The notes under the pieces are model-generated. The model saw only the letters and a list, made by a program, of their open reading frames with translations. It made no database searches and was not told the origin of the DNA. Below, in pieces: positions 1 to 9,101 of a stretch of 50,886 bases of DNA. This DNA is from Chloroflexota bacterium. Lineage in GTDB: Bacteria; Chloroflexota; UBA11872. The position numbers and the translations under genes were made by a program. Numbering within the stretch: the stretch's first letter is position 1; every line of letters begins with the position of its first letter. The stretch covers positions 13,173 to 64,058 of the forward strand of contig JAPPLN010000061.1 in assembly GCA_028874175.1 (NCBI GenBank). Direction: 5' to 3'.

Positions 1-90
1 GGCGGAGAGGGTGGGATTCGAACCCACGTGGCGCTCATCACGCCTACTCGTTTTCGAGACGAGCCCCTTAAACCACTCGGGCACCCCTCC
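1..90 (-). tRNA. tRNA-Ser(CGA)
   Basis: Read on the minus strand the sequence folds as a class II tRNA. The acceptor 5' strand GGAGGGG pairs with CCTCTCC followed by G and CC at the window edge. The anticodon stem-loop is CTCGT-CTCGAAA-ACGAG, giving anticodon CGA, which reads serine codon UCG. A long variable arm typical of tRNA-Ser follows, then a T arm with GGTTCGAATCC. Positions 102..97 read TAGACT on the minus strand, a plausible -10 that would start transcription almost at the mature 5' end. Only CC of the CCA tail is inside the window, so I cannot say whether CCA is encoded. Confidence 0.95.
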
Positions 91-138
91 ACGGCGAGTC
101 TACCGCCGAAACGACGCGCCGAGGCCGCGCGTGGCGCG

Positions 139-147
139 TACCATAGT
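139..147 (+). promoter_or_regulatory. Candidate -10 region for the SRPBCC gene
   Basis: TACCATAGT lies about 40 bases before the ATG at 184, in the tRNA/SRPBCC divergent gap. The sub-motif CATAGT recurs at 10386-10391 in front of a glycosyltransferase. No clear -35 is visible. This is inference from position and sequence only. Confidence 0.3.
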
Positions 148-183
148 GACGAGCGCACGAAGTGTGGCCTGCGAGGAGCCAGC

Positions 184-696
184 ATGGAGTCAGAGCGGAT
201 CGTGATCGGCCAAAAGGTCGAGCAGTTCATCCACACGGATCCGGACGTGGCATGGCGGGCGTGGACCGACGGCTCGGAGCTCGTGCGCTGGTTCCCCGGC
301 GTGAGCGAGGTTCGCAAGGTTGGGGACGGAGCGCTCGGGGTCGGGAGCAAGATAGCCGTGAGCGGCGCGGCGCAGGCTGAGATCGAGATCCTGGAGTTTG
401 ATGCCGAGCACCGAGTGTTCACGTACCGACTACCAACACGCTACGCGGAGTTTCAGCCGCACCGGGCGAGCGTTCAGGTCAAGCACTCGCTGACCGGCAC
501 CGAGGTGGACTGGGTGCTGAAGCTGGATAACGAGGGCCGCAGCTTTTTCGGAATTGGCGGCAAGGCCAAGCGGGACGCCGACCTGGTGATGACGGTCTCG
601 CTCGAGAAGCTGAAGGAACTGCTGGAGGCGGAGGCGTACAGCACGCCTGACTTCGAGACCGACGAGCGGACCTCGCGCTGGGACGAGGGCGCCTAG
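184..696 (+). CDS. SRPBCC-domain protein (polyketide cyclase/AHSA1-like)
   Basis: 170-residue protein with the START/Bet v1-type helix-grip pattern. An N-terminal beta strand is followed by a segment around residues 13-27 (FIHTDPDVAWRAWTD) and the W-F-P-G stretch, then beta strands and a long C-terminal helix rich in Lys, Leu and Glu. Such domains bind hydrophobic ligands or act as co-chaperones, and the substrate cannot be told from sequence. I chose the ATG at 184 because GAGGAG precedes it; the open frame extends upstream to 28, but that part overlaps the tRNA. The stop codon shares the bases CTAG with the stop of the convergent hydrolase gene. Confidence 0.8.
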   Translation: MESERIVIGQKVEQFIHTDPDVAWRAWTDGSELVRWFPGVSEVRKVGDGALGVGSKIAVSGAAQAEIEILEFDAEHRVFTYRLPTRYAEFQPHRASVQVKHSLTGTEVDWVLKLDNEGRSFFGIGGKAKRDADLVMTVSLEKLKELLEAEAYSTPDFETDERTSRWDEGA

Positions 697-1697
697 GGTC
701 CTGGGGCCGTTTGGGCCGAGACCGTCGCGTCGGTTCCGTTGGTTTCCGGGGTCGAAGTTCCTGGCGGAACCGGAGATTCGGCCACACGATGCTGGTGGCT
801 GCGTTGTGACGCGTCGGTGCCAGAAGCGACGGCCCGGCTAAAGAAGTCGGCCACGCGGTCGGCGTAGGTGTCCGGGTGGATCTGGGCGGCGAGGACGTGT
901 CCGACGTCGGGTTCGAGCCAGAGCTCCCTGGGTTCACGGGCGCGGTCATGCATCAAGTGGGCGTCGGCCACGTCGACAAGTGGATCCTGGTGGCCGTGGG
1001 CGAGGCAGACGGCGCGGGGGGCGATGCGGGCAATGGAGTCTTCGACTGAGAAGTCTTCGACACTCTCGCCGGTGATGCGTTCCGCGGCCCACACGACGGC
1101 TCGTCTAAACGGGAGCACGGGCAGACCGGTGTAGGCCCCGAAGCCCTTGTCGATCGCGGAGCGAAGCGAGACGGGCGCGCAATCGGTAAACACGGCCTTG
1201 ATTTCCGAGCGCTGCGCGGCGGCGGCAAGGGCGACGGTTCCGCCGAGCGAGTCAGCGAGGGCGACGATGGGGGCGTTGCCGAATTCGGGCTGGTGCAGGC
1301 AGAGGTCGACGGCGGCCGAAAGGTCTTCGACTTCGCGAACGCCGCAGGTGCTGGTTGAGCCTTCGGACTCGCCACAGGCGCGGAAGTCGAGAAGCATGAC
1401 CGAGAAGCGACGCTGCCAGAGGCGGTAGGCGCGGTTGGCAAGCACGGTGTGATTGACGCCGAGACCGTGGACGAGAATCACGGTGGCGATGGGGTTGTCG
1501 TGCGACTTGATCCAGCCGGCGAGACGGGTGCCGTCGGCTGACCTGAAGTGCACGCGCGCCGGGTTGAGGGGCAGAGGTTCCCAGTCGATCGGGCGCCAGC
1601 GCCGGTTTGGATGGACGATGACCCAGGCGGTACGCACGACGATCAGGACGTACGCGGCCGCGGTCAGGCCGAGGCCGAGGAGGATGAGGCGGGTCAT
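693..1697 (-). CDS. Alpha/beta hydrolase, membrane-anchored
   Basis: 334 residues. One N-terminal membrane segment (about 4-28) is followed by an alpha/beta-hydrolase domain. The oxyanion-hole strand reads VILVHGLG (73-80), the nucleophile elbow ADSLGG places Ser150, and Asp238 (HQDPL) and His267 (DVGH) complete a likely triad. The usual first Gly of GxSxG is Ala here. It is the last gene of the trp operon and its ATG overlaps the trpA stop (ATGA), so it is probably translationally coupled, though no role in tryptophan synthesis is implied. It may be an esterase or peptidase acting at the inner face of the membrane or outside it. The substrate is unknown. Confidence 0.8.
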   Translation of the reverse strand: MTRLILLGLGLTAAAYVLIVVRTAWVIVHPNRRWRPIDWEPLPLNPARVHFRSADGTRLAGWIKSHDNPIATVILVHGLGVNHTVLANRAYRLWQRRFSVMLLDFRACGESEGSTSTCGVREVEDLSAAVDLCLHQPEFGNAPIVALADSLGGTVALAAAAQRSEIKAVFTDCAPVSLRSAIDKGFGAYTGLPVLPFRRAVVWAAERITGESVEDFSVEDSIARIAPRAVCLAHGHQDPLVDVADAHLMHDRAREPRELWLEPDVGHVLAAQIHPDTYADRVADFFSRAVASGTDASQRSHQHRVAESPVPPGTSTPETNGTDATVSAQTAPGP

Positions 1698-2482
1698 GCG
1701 GCGGCCGCCAGATTTCTGACATGGGCGGCGGCGGCTTCGATGCCTTCACTCGGCGGGCTGGCCTGCACGATGTCTATCAGCGCGCTGGCGACGATGGCGC
1801 CTTCGGCGCGACCGTGCAGCGTCCGCAGGTGCTCGGGTTTGGAGATTCCGAAACCGACCATGCGCGGGACGCTGGTGGCCTCTCCCACACGGGCCAGGTA
1901 GGCCGGAAGGTCGTCAGCGAGCCGCGCGCGGCTGCCGGTGACGCCGGTGACGCTTACGCAGTAGATGAAGCCCTTCGCCCCGCTGCCGACTTGCCGCAGT
2001 CGCTGACGCGGCGTGGTCGGAGCCGCAAATCGGATGAGGTAGAGGCCATGCTCGGCATTCGCGGCCTCAATGTCGTCGGCGTGCTCCGGCAGGACGTCCG
2101 GAACGATCAATCCATCGGCGCCGGCGGCCGAGATCTCGCGTGCCAGCGAGTCGAAGCCGAACTGCATGAACGGGTTCACGTAGCCCATCGGGACCAACGG
2201 TATGTCGGTCTGAGAACGAATCCGTTCGATCATGTTGAAGGCGTCCTCAAGCCAAACACCGCCTTCCAGCGCGATCTGTGAGGCCAGTTGGACGGTGGGT
2301 CCATCGGCGATGGGATCGCTGAAGGGCATGCCGATCTCGAGCATGTCGGCACCAGCTTCGACGTAGGCCAGCGCCAATTCGACCGCGGATTCACGCGTTG
2401 GGTAGCCAACGGTGACATACGGGGCCAAGACCAAGCGCGACTCGGCCTCGGCCGACCTAAAGGACGCGTCGATGCGGTTCAT
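1694..2482 (-). CDS. trpA: Tryptophan synthase alpha chain
   Basis: 262 residues, the usual length. Cleaves indole-3-glycerol phosphate to indole and glyceraldehyde 3-phosphate and passes indole to TrpB. The motif [16 protein letters not shown] places the catalytic acids at Glu49 and Asp60, the same numbering as the enteric enzyme. [13 protein letters not shown] is the loop 6 region, and the phosphate-binding GFGIS segment is present towards the C terminus. The start overlaps the trpB stop by four bases, so synthesis is likely coupled to that of its partner. No oddities seen. Confidence 0.97.
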   Translation of the reverse strand: MNRIDASFRSAEAESRLVLAPYVTVGYPTRESAVELALAYVEAGADMLEIGMPFSDPIADGPTVQLASQIALEGGVWLEDAFNMIERIRSQTDIPLVPMGYVNPFMQFGFDSLAREISAAGADGLIVPDVLPEHADDIEAANAEHGLYLIRFAAPTTPRQRLRQVGSGAKGFIYCVSVTGVTGSRARLADDLPAYLARVGEATSVPRMVGFGISKPEHLRTLHGRAEGAIVASALIDIVQASPPSEGIEAAAAHVRNLAAAA

Positions 2483-3681
2483 CCGCGAGTACCAAGTTGG
2501 GCGGCGATGGTCTCCATGTCCTTGTCGCCGCGTCCCGAGAGATTGACCAGGATGACGCGATCGCTGCTTGTCTCAGACGCCATCCGGATTGCGCCAGCCA
2601 CGGCGTGCGCGCTCTCGAGGGCCGGAATTATGCCTTCCGTTCGGGCCAGCAATTCAAGGGCATCGAGCGCGTCAGCGTCACCAAACGTGGCGAACTCCGT
2701 CCTCCCGACGTGGTGAAGGTAGGCGAGTTCGGGCCCCACGCCCGGATAATCGAGACCCGCCGCGATGCTGTGCGTTCCAATGATCTGTCCTCCTTCGTCC
2801 TGAAGGAGAAGGCTGCGGGCCCCGTGAAGAATCCCGGGCGTCCCGCTTTCAACGGTTGCCGCATGCTCGCCCTGTTCGCCGCCGCGGCCGCCGGCTTCGA
2901 CGCCGATGAGCGCGACGTCTGGGTCTTCGATGAACGCGGAGAAAATGCCGATAGCGTTACTGCCGCCGTTGACGCAGGCGACGACGGTATCGGGCAGTCC
3001 ACCCGAAAGTTGCTGGATCTGGGCGCGGGCTTCGCGGCCGATGACGCGTTGAAACTCTCGAACGATCTTGGGGTAGGGATGCGGACCGGTTGCGGAGCCG
3101 AAGAGGTAGAAGGTGTTTTCGACGTTGGTGACCCAGTCACGGAGCGCCTCGTTGATGGCGTCCTTGAGGGTTCGGGTGCCGGAGGTTACGGATATGACTT
3201 CGGCGCCAAGGGTGCGCATGCGGGCGACGTTGAGGGCTTGGCGATGGACGTCTTCCTCACCCATGTAGACGACGCAGTCGAGACCGAGCATGGCGCAGAC
3301 GGTGGCCGAGGCGACGCCGTGCTGGCCGGCGCCGGTCTCAGCGATGACGCGGCGTTTGCCGCTGACGCGGGCGAGCAGGCCCTGGCCGAGCGCGTTGTTG
3401 ATCTTGTGGGCGCCGGTATGGGCCAAATCCTCGCGCTTCAGGTAAACCTGGGCACCGCCGAGTTGTTCGCTGAGCCTGGCAGCGTGGTAGGTAGGTGTGG
3501 GACGACCGGCGTAGAAATGGAGGAGGTTTTCAAGCTCGGCCACGAAGGCAGGGTCGCGATGGTGGCGCTGAAACGAGGCTTCGAGCTCGTCGAGGGCGGC
3601 TACCAGCGTTTCGGGCACGTAGCGGCCGCCGAAGGGGCCGTAGTAGCCGGAGGCGTCGGGCAGCGCGCGGGTCTCAAGCAT
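2479..3681 (-). CDS. trpB: Tryptophan synthase beta chain
   Basis: 400 residues, the length of the standard TrpB1 type. PLP enzyme that condenses indole with serine. N-terminal [15 protein letters not shown] lysine Lys93 in [13 protein letters not shown], the phosphate-binding [10 protein letters not shown] loop and the GVGPE region are all present. It directly follows the lipoprotein gene with a two-base gap and overlaps trpA. A nearly co-terminal open frame on the plus strand is a high-GC shadow. Confidence 0.97.
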   Translation of the reverse strand: MLETRALPDASGYYGPFGGRYVPETLVAALDELEASFQRHHRDPAFVAELENLLHFYAGRPTPTYHAARLSEQLGGAQVYLKREDLAHTGAHKINNALGQGLLARVSGKRRVIAETGAGQHGVASATVCAMLGLDCVVYMGEEDVHRQALNVARMRTLGAEVISVTSGTRTLKDAINEALRDWVTNVENTFYLFGSATGPHPYPKIVREFQRVIGREARAQIQQLSGGLPDTVVACVNGGSNAIGIFSAFIEDPDVALIGVEAGGRGGEQGEHAATVESGTPGILHGARSLLLQDEGGQIIGTHSIAAGLDYPGVGPELAYLHHVGRTEFATFGDADALDALELLARTEGIIPALESAHAVAGAIRMASETSSDRVILVNLSGRGDKDMETIAAQLGTRG

Positions 3682-3683
3682 CT

Positions 3684-4604
3684 CTAGCTCTGCGACTCGG
3701 CGAGGTTGGACGGAATGCGATTGATCAGGCGTTCGCCCAGGACGGTGACGACGCCCGGATCCTGAACGCTCAGATAGACGAGCTCGAAGATGGCGGACAC
3801 GCGTCCCTGTCGCAGGATCAAGTAATAGATGTGTGGGTCTCCTGGACCAAGTTCGCGTTCCTCTGGTTCGATTTTGGGGTCGATACGCACCTCGATCAGG
3901 CGGTTTTGGTCAGCCAGGGTGAACTGGTCCGAGGTACGCGTTCCAGGCTCAAGGTCAGGGTAGAACTGCCGGAAGAAGCCGAGCGCGGCGATGGCAAAGG
4001 TAGGTGCCGCGCTATCGACGAGTTCCTCGAACATCCTGGAGGCGCCTTCAGCGTTGGCGTGGACGAAGAGGCGCTGCACAAGCTGTACCGGACGACCGGT
4101 TCCGGCGCCGCCGCTGGGCTGGCGGGTACTTCCGCTGACGAAGAAGCTCACCAGGCCGGACTGTGCCATGAGCTCCTCGGACAGGAAATCGCTGGGGTCG
4201 GACTCTTCGTCGATGATTTCGAGTCCCGGATCAACCTCGGACGCCGGAATGACGAGCGACCTGGCGGTTTCGTTGGCCGTGATCGTGGCAATGTCGACCT
4301 CAGGTAGCGGGGTCGGATCGGCGGTGGGCGCCTGGGTGGGTTGCGATGGCGATGGCGCAGCGGTTGGCGCCGTCGTCGGCGACACGGCGGGTGGCGGCAC
4401 CTGGGCGGGGGTAGGTGCGGCGTCACGTTGGGCAGGGGCTTCGGGGGTGTTGAGGACGATGTCGCTTTGGCCCTCGGTGAAGAGGAAGCTGATCCGCGTG
4501 ATGGGTTGGACCGGTCGTTCGCCGTTCTCAAGTTGCATCCCATGGGAGCAGGCGGTCAGCGCGAGCAGCCCGAGACCCAGCGCGATGAGGCGGAGCCGTC
4601 TCAT
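3684..4604 (-). CDS. Lipoprotein of unknown function inside the trp operon
   Basis: 306 residues. A basic n-region and hydrophobic core end in the lipobox LTAC, making Cys19 the lipidated residue, so the protein should sit on the outer face of the membrane. Residues about 55-105 form a Pro/Thr/Ala-rich linker. The C-terminal ~200 residues look globular and carry no motif I recognise. Its ATG overlaps the trpF stop (ATGA) and its own stop lies two bases before trpB, so it is locked into the trp transcript. Nothing in the sequence links it to tryptophan chemistry; a surface or transport accessory role is only a guess. Confidence 0.8.
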   Translation of the reverse strand: MRRLRLIALGLGLLALTACSHGMQLENGERPVQPITRISFLFTEGQSDIVLNTPEAPAQRDAAPTPAQVPPPAVSPTTAPTAAPSPSQPTQAPTADPTPLPEVDIATITANETARSLVIPASEVDPGLEIIDEESDPSDFLSEELMAQSGLVSFFVSGSTRQPSGGAGTGRPVQLVQRLFVHANAEGASRMFEELVDSAAPTFAIAALGFFRQFYPDLEPGTRTSDQFTLADQNRLIEVRIDPKIEPEERELGPGDPHIYYLILRQGRVSAIFELVYLSVQDPGVVTVLGERLINRIPSNLAESQS

Positions 4605-5218
4605 GGGACGGCAGCCGCCGCAAAAGCCCGGCGGGCGTTGCGAATGAACTGTTCGATCTTGTCGTGGTCCTTGCGCCGGCTGGTTTCCACTCCGCTGCTG
4701 ACATCCACGCCGTAGGGTCGCGTTGCGTGGATGGCTGAGGCCACGTTATCCGGCGTCAAGCCACCCGAGAGGAGTACCCGGTAGGTGTGGGTCGCGTCGC
4801 GGGCGAGCGAGTAATCCCAGCTCTCACCGGTTCCGCCGGCCTGGCCATCGACGAGGGCGTCGAGGTGGAATAGGGAGACCGAGAATCTCGGGAACTCGCC
4901 GACGTCGTTTGGCAGGCGGAGGGTCTTGACCGCGCGCTCGCCGAACGCCCGGGCGTAGGCCGGCGTCTCGGCGCCGGAGAGCTGCACACGGTCGAGCCGG
5001 CAGATGTCGATGACTTCGTTGACTTCCGCCTGGGGCGCATCGACGAAGACGCCGACGCGTTCCACGTGGGGGGGCGCCGCGTCAAAGATGGCCAGGGCCT
5101 GGGCGAGCGTTCGACGGCGACGGGCGGGCGCGAAGATCACGCTCACCATGTCGGCGCCGGCCGCCACAGCGACGTGGGCGTCGGCCGGCTCCAAGAGGCC
5201 GCAGATCTTGACCAGCAT
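4601..5218 (-). CDS. trpF: Phosphoribosylanthranilate isomerase
   Basis: 205 residues, TIM barrel. Performs the Amadori rearrangement of phosphoribosylanthranilate to CdRP. The N-terminal VKICGL gives the general-base Cys6; FHLDALVDG holds the likely general acid Asp120; LSGGLTPDNV and VDVSSGVE are the phosphate-binding loops. Motif VQLSG replaces the common VQLHG. Begins seven bases after trpC and is coupled to the lipoprotein gene downstream. Confidence 0.94.
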   Translation of the reverse strand: MLVKICGLLEPADAHVAVAAGADMVSVIFAPARRRRTLAQALAIFDAAPPHVERVGVFVDAPQAEVNEVIDICRLDRVQLSGAETPAYARAFGERAVKTLRLPNDVGEFPRFSVSLFHLDALVDGQAGGTGESWDYSLARDATHTYRVLLSGGLTPDNVASAIHATRPYGVDVSSGVETSRRKDHDKIEQFIRNARRAFAAAAVP

Positions 5219-5225
5219 CCGCGGG

Positions 5226-6005
5226 TTACTCGCCGGCCTCGACCAGCATGCGGAGTTGCGCCAGCGGATCGTCGGCCTTCATGATTGACTCGCCGACCAG
5301 AACGCCGCTTACGCCGGCGGCGGCCAGCCGCTCGACATCGTGGGCCGCGTGGACGCCGCTTTCGCTGACGACGGTAATTTCCTCGGGAATCAGCTTGCAG
5401 AGTTCCTCAGTAACGGCGAGGTCGGTGGTGAACTCCCGCAGGTTGCGGTTGTTGATACCGAGGATGCGGGCACCGGCCAGGAGGGCTTCATCGAGCTCTT
5501 CCTCGGTGTGAACTTCGACGAGGGCCTCCATTCCGAGCCGATGGACCAGGGTGATCTGCGCGGCAAGGTCTTGCTCGAGCGTGAGGCCGGTGATGAGGAG
5601 CACGGCGTCAGCTCCGTAGGCGGCGGCCTCAAAGACCTGGTAGTCGGTGACGACGAAATCCTTCTGAAGAATGGGGATATCGGTAGCGGCGCGCGCCGCC
5701 GCCAAGTCGGCATGCGTGCCGCCGAAGAAAGGTTCGTCGGTGAGAACGGAAATAGCGATGGCCCCGCCTGCCTGGTAGCGGGCCGCCCACTCGGCGGGGT
5801 CGACGTCTTCGGCGAAGACGCCGGCTGACGGCGAGCGGCGCTTGATCTCGGCCATCACGCCGACGCCTTCCTCATCCAGGGCGTGCCAGAGGGAGCGCGT
5901 GGGGGTGCGCTGGGCGAGGCGGGCCTGGAGATCGGCAAGCTGCGCGCGCTCAGCACGGGCCGCCACGTCGAGGCGTTTGCGGGCAACAATCTCGTCGAGG
6001 ATCAC
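5226..6005 (-). CDS. trpC: Indole-3-glycerol phosphate synthase
   Basis: 259 residues with a GTG start, typical size for a monofunctional TrpC. Closes the indole ring of CdRP to indole-3-glycerol phosphate. MAEIKRRSPSAG supplies Lys55, LQKDFVV supplies the catalytic Lys115, and INNRNLREF and VSESGV are the later barrel motifs. It lies three bases after trpD. Confidence 0.96.
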   Translation of the reverse strand: MILDEIVARKRLDVAARAERAQLADLQARLAQRTPTRSLWHALDEEGVGVMAEIKRRSPSAGVFAEDVDPAEWAARYQAGGAIAISVLTDEPFFGGTHADLAAARAATDIPILQKDFVVTDYQVFEAAAYGADAVLLITGLTLEQDLAAQITLVHRLGMEALVEVHTEEELDEALLAGARILGINNRNLREFTTDLAVTEELCKLIPEEITVVSESGVHAAHDVERLAAAGVSGVLVGESIMKADDPLAQLRMLVEAGE

Positions 6006-6008
6006 GGC

Positions 6009-7034
6009 CTACGCTCCGTCGCTCCTGTTCGAGACCTCCACGAGACGGTCGAGGCAGGCGAGGGCGGAACCGCTATCGATGGCTTCAGCCGCTCGCGACG
6101 CGCCATCTCGCCAGTCGCTCGCGATGCCGGCGGCAACGAGGGCGCCGGAGGCATTGGCCACGACCACGTCACGTCGGGGGCCGGTGTGCCGACCGGCCAG
6201 AAGCTCGCGGGTGTCGCGGGCCACGAGGGCAGCGTCGTGCGTTTCGAGTTCCGAGGCGTCCACGACGGGCAGGCCAAAGTCGGCCGGAGCGATGTCGTAC
6301 TCGGTGACCGTGCCCTGGTTGACGTCGAAGACGCGGGTTGGACCAGTGAGCGATATCTCGTCGACACCGCTCTGGCCGTGAACAACGAGGGCGCGGCCAA
6401 TACCGAGAAGATTGAGGGCCTCGGCAATAGCGGGCGCGAGGTGTGGATCGCCGACGCCGAGCAGACGCCGCTGGGCGCCGGCGGGATTGGTCAGCGGACC
6501 AAGGATGTTGAAGACGGTGCGAATGCCGATTTCCCGTCGTAACGGCCCCGCGAAGCGCATGGCGGGATGAAAGGCCAGCGCGAACATGAAGGCCACGCGG
6601 GCTTCGGCGAGCGCCACGGCCGCGAGGTTGGGGCCGGCCATGAGGTTGACGCCGAGCGCCTCGAGCACGTCACCACTGCCGGCGGGCCGAGTTACGCCGC
6701 GGTTACCGTGCTTGGCGACCACGGCTCCAGCACCAGCGGCGACGAAGGCGGCGGCGGTTGAAACTCCGACCCAGCGGGTACGACCGCCGCCGGTGCCGCA
6801 GGTGTCGACGAGCGCCGCACTGTCGACATCGACCCTCAGGGCGTGGCGGGTCATGCTGGCGGCGAAGCCGGCGATTTCGGCAGCGGTCTCGCCCTTGAGC
6901 CGCAGGGCGGTGACGAGCGCGCCGAACTGGGCGGGCGTCATCTCGTCTTCGAGAATCGCGTCCATCAGGGCGGTCGCTGTCGCGGTGTCGAGGTCGCCAC
7001 CGTCGACAACGGAGCGGATGGCTTTGGTAATCAT
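6009..7034 (-). CDS. trpD: Anthranilate phosphoribosyltransferase (altered PRPP loop)
   Basis: 341 residues, the usual length. Transfers the phosphoribosyl group from PRPP to anthranilate. The N-terminal helical domain, the AKHGNR motif (107-112), the FHPAMRFAGPLRREIG region and the NILGPLTNP motif are all present. The glycine-rich loop at about 79-93 reads CGTGGGRTRWVGVST, where the family normally has CGTGGDG followed by NxST, so an Asp and an Asn are replaced by Gly. The surrounding frame is intact and the position in the operon leaves little doubt about identity. It overlaps trpG by four bases. Confidence 0.93.
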   Translation of the reverse strand: MITKAIRSVVDGGDLDTATATALMDAILEDEMTPAQFGALVTALRLKGETAAEIAGFAASMTRHALRVDVDSAALVDTCGTGGGRTRWVGVSTAAAFVAAGAGAVVAKHGNRGVTRPAGSGDVLEALGVNLMAGPNLAAVALAEARVAFMFALAFHPAMRFAGPLRREIGIRTVFNILGPLTNPAGAQRRLLGVGDPHLAPAIAEALNLLGIGRALVVHGQSGVDEISLTGPTRVFDVNQGTVTEYDIAPADFGLPVVDASELETHDAALVARDTRELLAGRHTGPRRDVVVANASGALVAAGIASDWRDGASRAAEAIDSGSALACLDRLVEVSNRSDGA

Positions 7035-7615
7035 GCGGCCACCGGCATTTGCGCCAGGCGGAGGAAGTTCCCCAAGAGGGCGGGTCCGGCGGCGGTCAAG
7101 ATGGATTCCGGATGGAACTGCACGCCGTAGATGGGGTGCGAACGATGCTGCATTCCCATGATAAGCCCGTCCGGGCTCTGGGCCGTGACTTCCAACTCGT
7201 CCGGCAGGCCGTCGCGCTGCACGATCAGCGAGTGGTACCGAGTAGCGTCGAAGGGATTCGGTAGATCCGCAAAGAGCCGGCGGCCGTCATGGGAAATCGG
7301 TGAGGTCTTGCCGTGCATGAGCACGGGAGCGCGGACGACCTGGCCGCCGAAGGCCGCGCCGATGGACTGGTGGCCGAGGCAGACCCCGAGGGTGGGCACG
7401 GTTGGGCCGAGCGTGCGGATGAGGTCGACAGAGATACCAGCCTCGTGCGGTGTGCAGGGACCAGGTGAAATCACGATGGCGTCCGGCGACATGTCCGTTA
7501 CGTCGTCGACTGAAACCACGTCGTTGCGGTAGACGGTGATGTCGGCGTGCAGGACCTGGAGGTACTGCACGAGGTTGTAGGTAAACGAGTCGTAGTTATC
7601 CAGAACGAGCAGCAC
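7031..7615 (-). CDS. trpG: Anthranilate synthase component II (glutamine amidotransferase)
   Basis: 194 residues when started at GTG 7615, the usual length; GGAGGAGG lies just upstream. The open frame continues further 5', but that part is only antisense-like sequence within trpE. Class I amidotransferase that supplies ammonia to TrpE. SPGPCTPHEAGIS, nucleophile Cys79 in LGVCLGHQ, and His168 and Glu170 in VQFHPES are all visible. Overlaps the end of trpE by 20 bases and trpD by four. Confidence 0.95.
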   Translation of the reverse strand: MLLVLDNYDSFTYNLVQYLQVLHADITVYRNDVVSVDDVTDMSPDAIVISPGPCTPHEAGISVDLIRTLGPTVPTLGVCLGHQSIGAAFGGQVVRAPVLMHGKTSPISHDGRRLFADLPNPFDATRYHSLIVQRDGLPDELEVTAQSPDGLIMGMQHRSHPIYGVQFHPESILTAAGPALLGNFLRLAQMPVAA

Positions 7616-9101
7616 GAGCCGCCTCCTCCGCGAGTTCGATAGCCTGCAACACGGCGCGAGCCTTGTTGATGCACTCCTCGTACTCCGTTGCCGGCACCGA
7701 GTCGGCCACGATGCCGGCGCCGGCCTGGACGTGGGCGCGTCCGTTGTGGGCGAGCAGGGTGCGAATGGTGATGGCGGTGTCCATGTCGCCAGAATGACTG
7801 ATATAGCCGACGGCGCCTCCGTAGGGACCGCGCCGGAGGTTCTCAAGCTCGGCAATGATCTCCATGGCGCGGATCTTGGGGGCGCCGCTGAGGGTGCCGG
7901 CCGGGAAGCAGGCGCGCAGCGCGTCGACGCCTCGATACTGCGGGTCAAGCTGACCGCTCACGTCGCTGACGATGTGCATGACGTGGGAAAACCGCTCGAC
8001 GATCATGAGGTCGTCAACGCTGACCGTGCCTGGCCGAGAGACGCGACCGAGGTCGTTGCGACCAAGGTCGACGAGCATGACGTGCTCGGCGAGTTCCTTG
8101 GGGTCGGCCAGTAGATCGCGTTCCAGTTCAGCTTCTTCATTGGGCGTCGAGCCGCGGGGGCGGGTACCGGCGATGGGTCGCGTGCGGGCACGCCCAGCGA
8201 CCGCCTGGAGAAGCATTTCGGGCGAGGCGCCGGCCAATTGGAGGTCGCCGCAATCCAGAAAGAACATATAGGGCGACGGATTGACGCGCCGCAGATGGCG
8301 ATAGACCTGGAAGGCGTCGACGCCGAGCGGGCGGCTGAACCGAATCGACGGCACGACCTGGATGATGTCGCCGGCGGCGACGTATTCCTTGGCTCGGAGA
8401 ACGCAGTCTTCGAATTCGGCCTTGGTCATGCTCTGGGAGGCGCCGTCGCCATTCGAGGTGGGGAGCGGCGGCCGCGCGGCATAGGGACCGTGGAGACGTG
8501 CAGCCAGTCGATCAAGGCGCGCCTCGGCGGCGGCCAGCGCGGCTTCTGCATCGCCGGCAGGATGCGCGAGAGTCACAAGCCGCAGGATCTGCGTGACATG
8601 GTCGAAGACGACCAGGTCGTCGCAGTACATGAAGACGGCGTCAGGCACGCCGAGTGTGTCCCGCTCGGGGACCGGCAGACTTTCGAAGTCCGCTGCCACG
8701 TCGTAGGTGAGGTAGCCCACAGCGCCGCCCTGAAACGGGGGAAGGTCGGGATGCGTGGCAACGGGGAACGGGTGCTGAAGGCCGGCGATGAACTCGAGTG
8801 GGTCGTCGTAGGTCCGGACCATGGGGTCACCGTCACCGTTCGCCACGGCAGCCTGGCCGTTGCGCAGGCGGGCGACGGTACGCGGGCCGCCTCCTACAAA
8901 GGAGTAGCGGCCGACCGACTCGCCGCGTTCAACGCTTTCCAAGAGAAACGAGGGATTGTCGCCGCGGAGCTTGAGGTAGGCGGCGACAGGGGTGTCGAGG
9001 TCGGCGGGGAGGTCGCGGAAGACGGGGACGCCACGCCCGGCGCACAGTTGCTCGAGCGTCCAGGCGCATGTGTCCGTGCGGGACGGTGCGGTGGACAGCA
9101 T
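7596..9101 (-). CDS. trpE: Anthranilate synthase component I
   Basis: 501 residues. Converts chorismate to anthranilate with TrpG. The N-terminal LLES motif (53-56) belongs to the tryptophan feedback pocket, so allosteric inhibition is expected. The chorismate-binding domain shows IAGTRPRGSTPNEE, LVDLGRNDLGRV, the SHVMHIVS segment and FPAGTLSGAPKIRAME. An AAGGAGGGG ribosome site precedes the ATG. First gene of the operon and preceded by a T-box leader, so it is controlled by uncharged tRNA-Trp at the transcript level and by tryptophan at the protein level. Confidence 0.97.
   Translation of the reverse strand: MLSTAPSRTDTCAWTLEQLCAGRGVPVFRDLPADLDTPVAAYLKLRGDNPSFLLESVERGESVGRYSFVGGGPRTVARLRNGQAAVANGDGDPMVRTYDDPLEFIAGLQHPFPVATHPDLPPFQGGAVGYLTYDVAADFESLPVPERDTLGVPDAVFMYCDDLVVFDHVTQILRLVTLAHPAGDAEAALAAAEARLDRLAARLHGPYAARPPLPTSNGDGASQSMTKAEFEDCVLRAKEYVAAGDIIQVVPSIRFSRPLGVDAFQVYRHLRRVNPSPYMFFLDCGDLQLAGASPEMLLQAVAGRARTRPIAGTRPRGSTPNEEAELERDLLADPKELAEHVMLVDLGRNDLGRVSRPGTVSVDDLMIVERFSHVMHIVSDVSGQLDPQYRGVDALRACFPAGTLSGAPKIRAMEIIAELENLRRGPYGGAVGYISHSGDMDTAITIRTLLAHNGRAHVQAGAGIVADSVPATEYEECINKARAVLQAIELAEEAARAARSG

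Noticed and set aside
2497-3687. 396-codon open frame on plus, opposite trpB
   Set aside because: Antisense shadow of a well-identified gene in high-GC DNA; Gly/Val/Asp-rich translation without domains.
4325-4380. GATGGC-type short tandem repeats in the lipoprotein gene
   Set aside because: They encode the Pro/Thr/Ala linker and are imperfect; no separate repeat element is needed.
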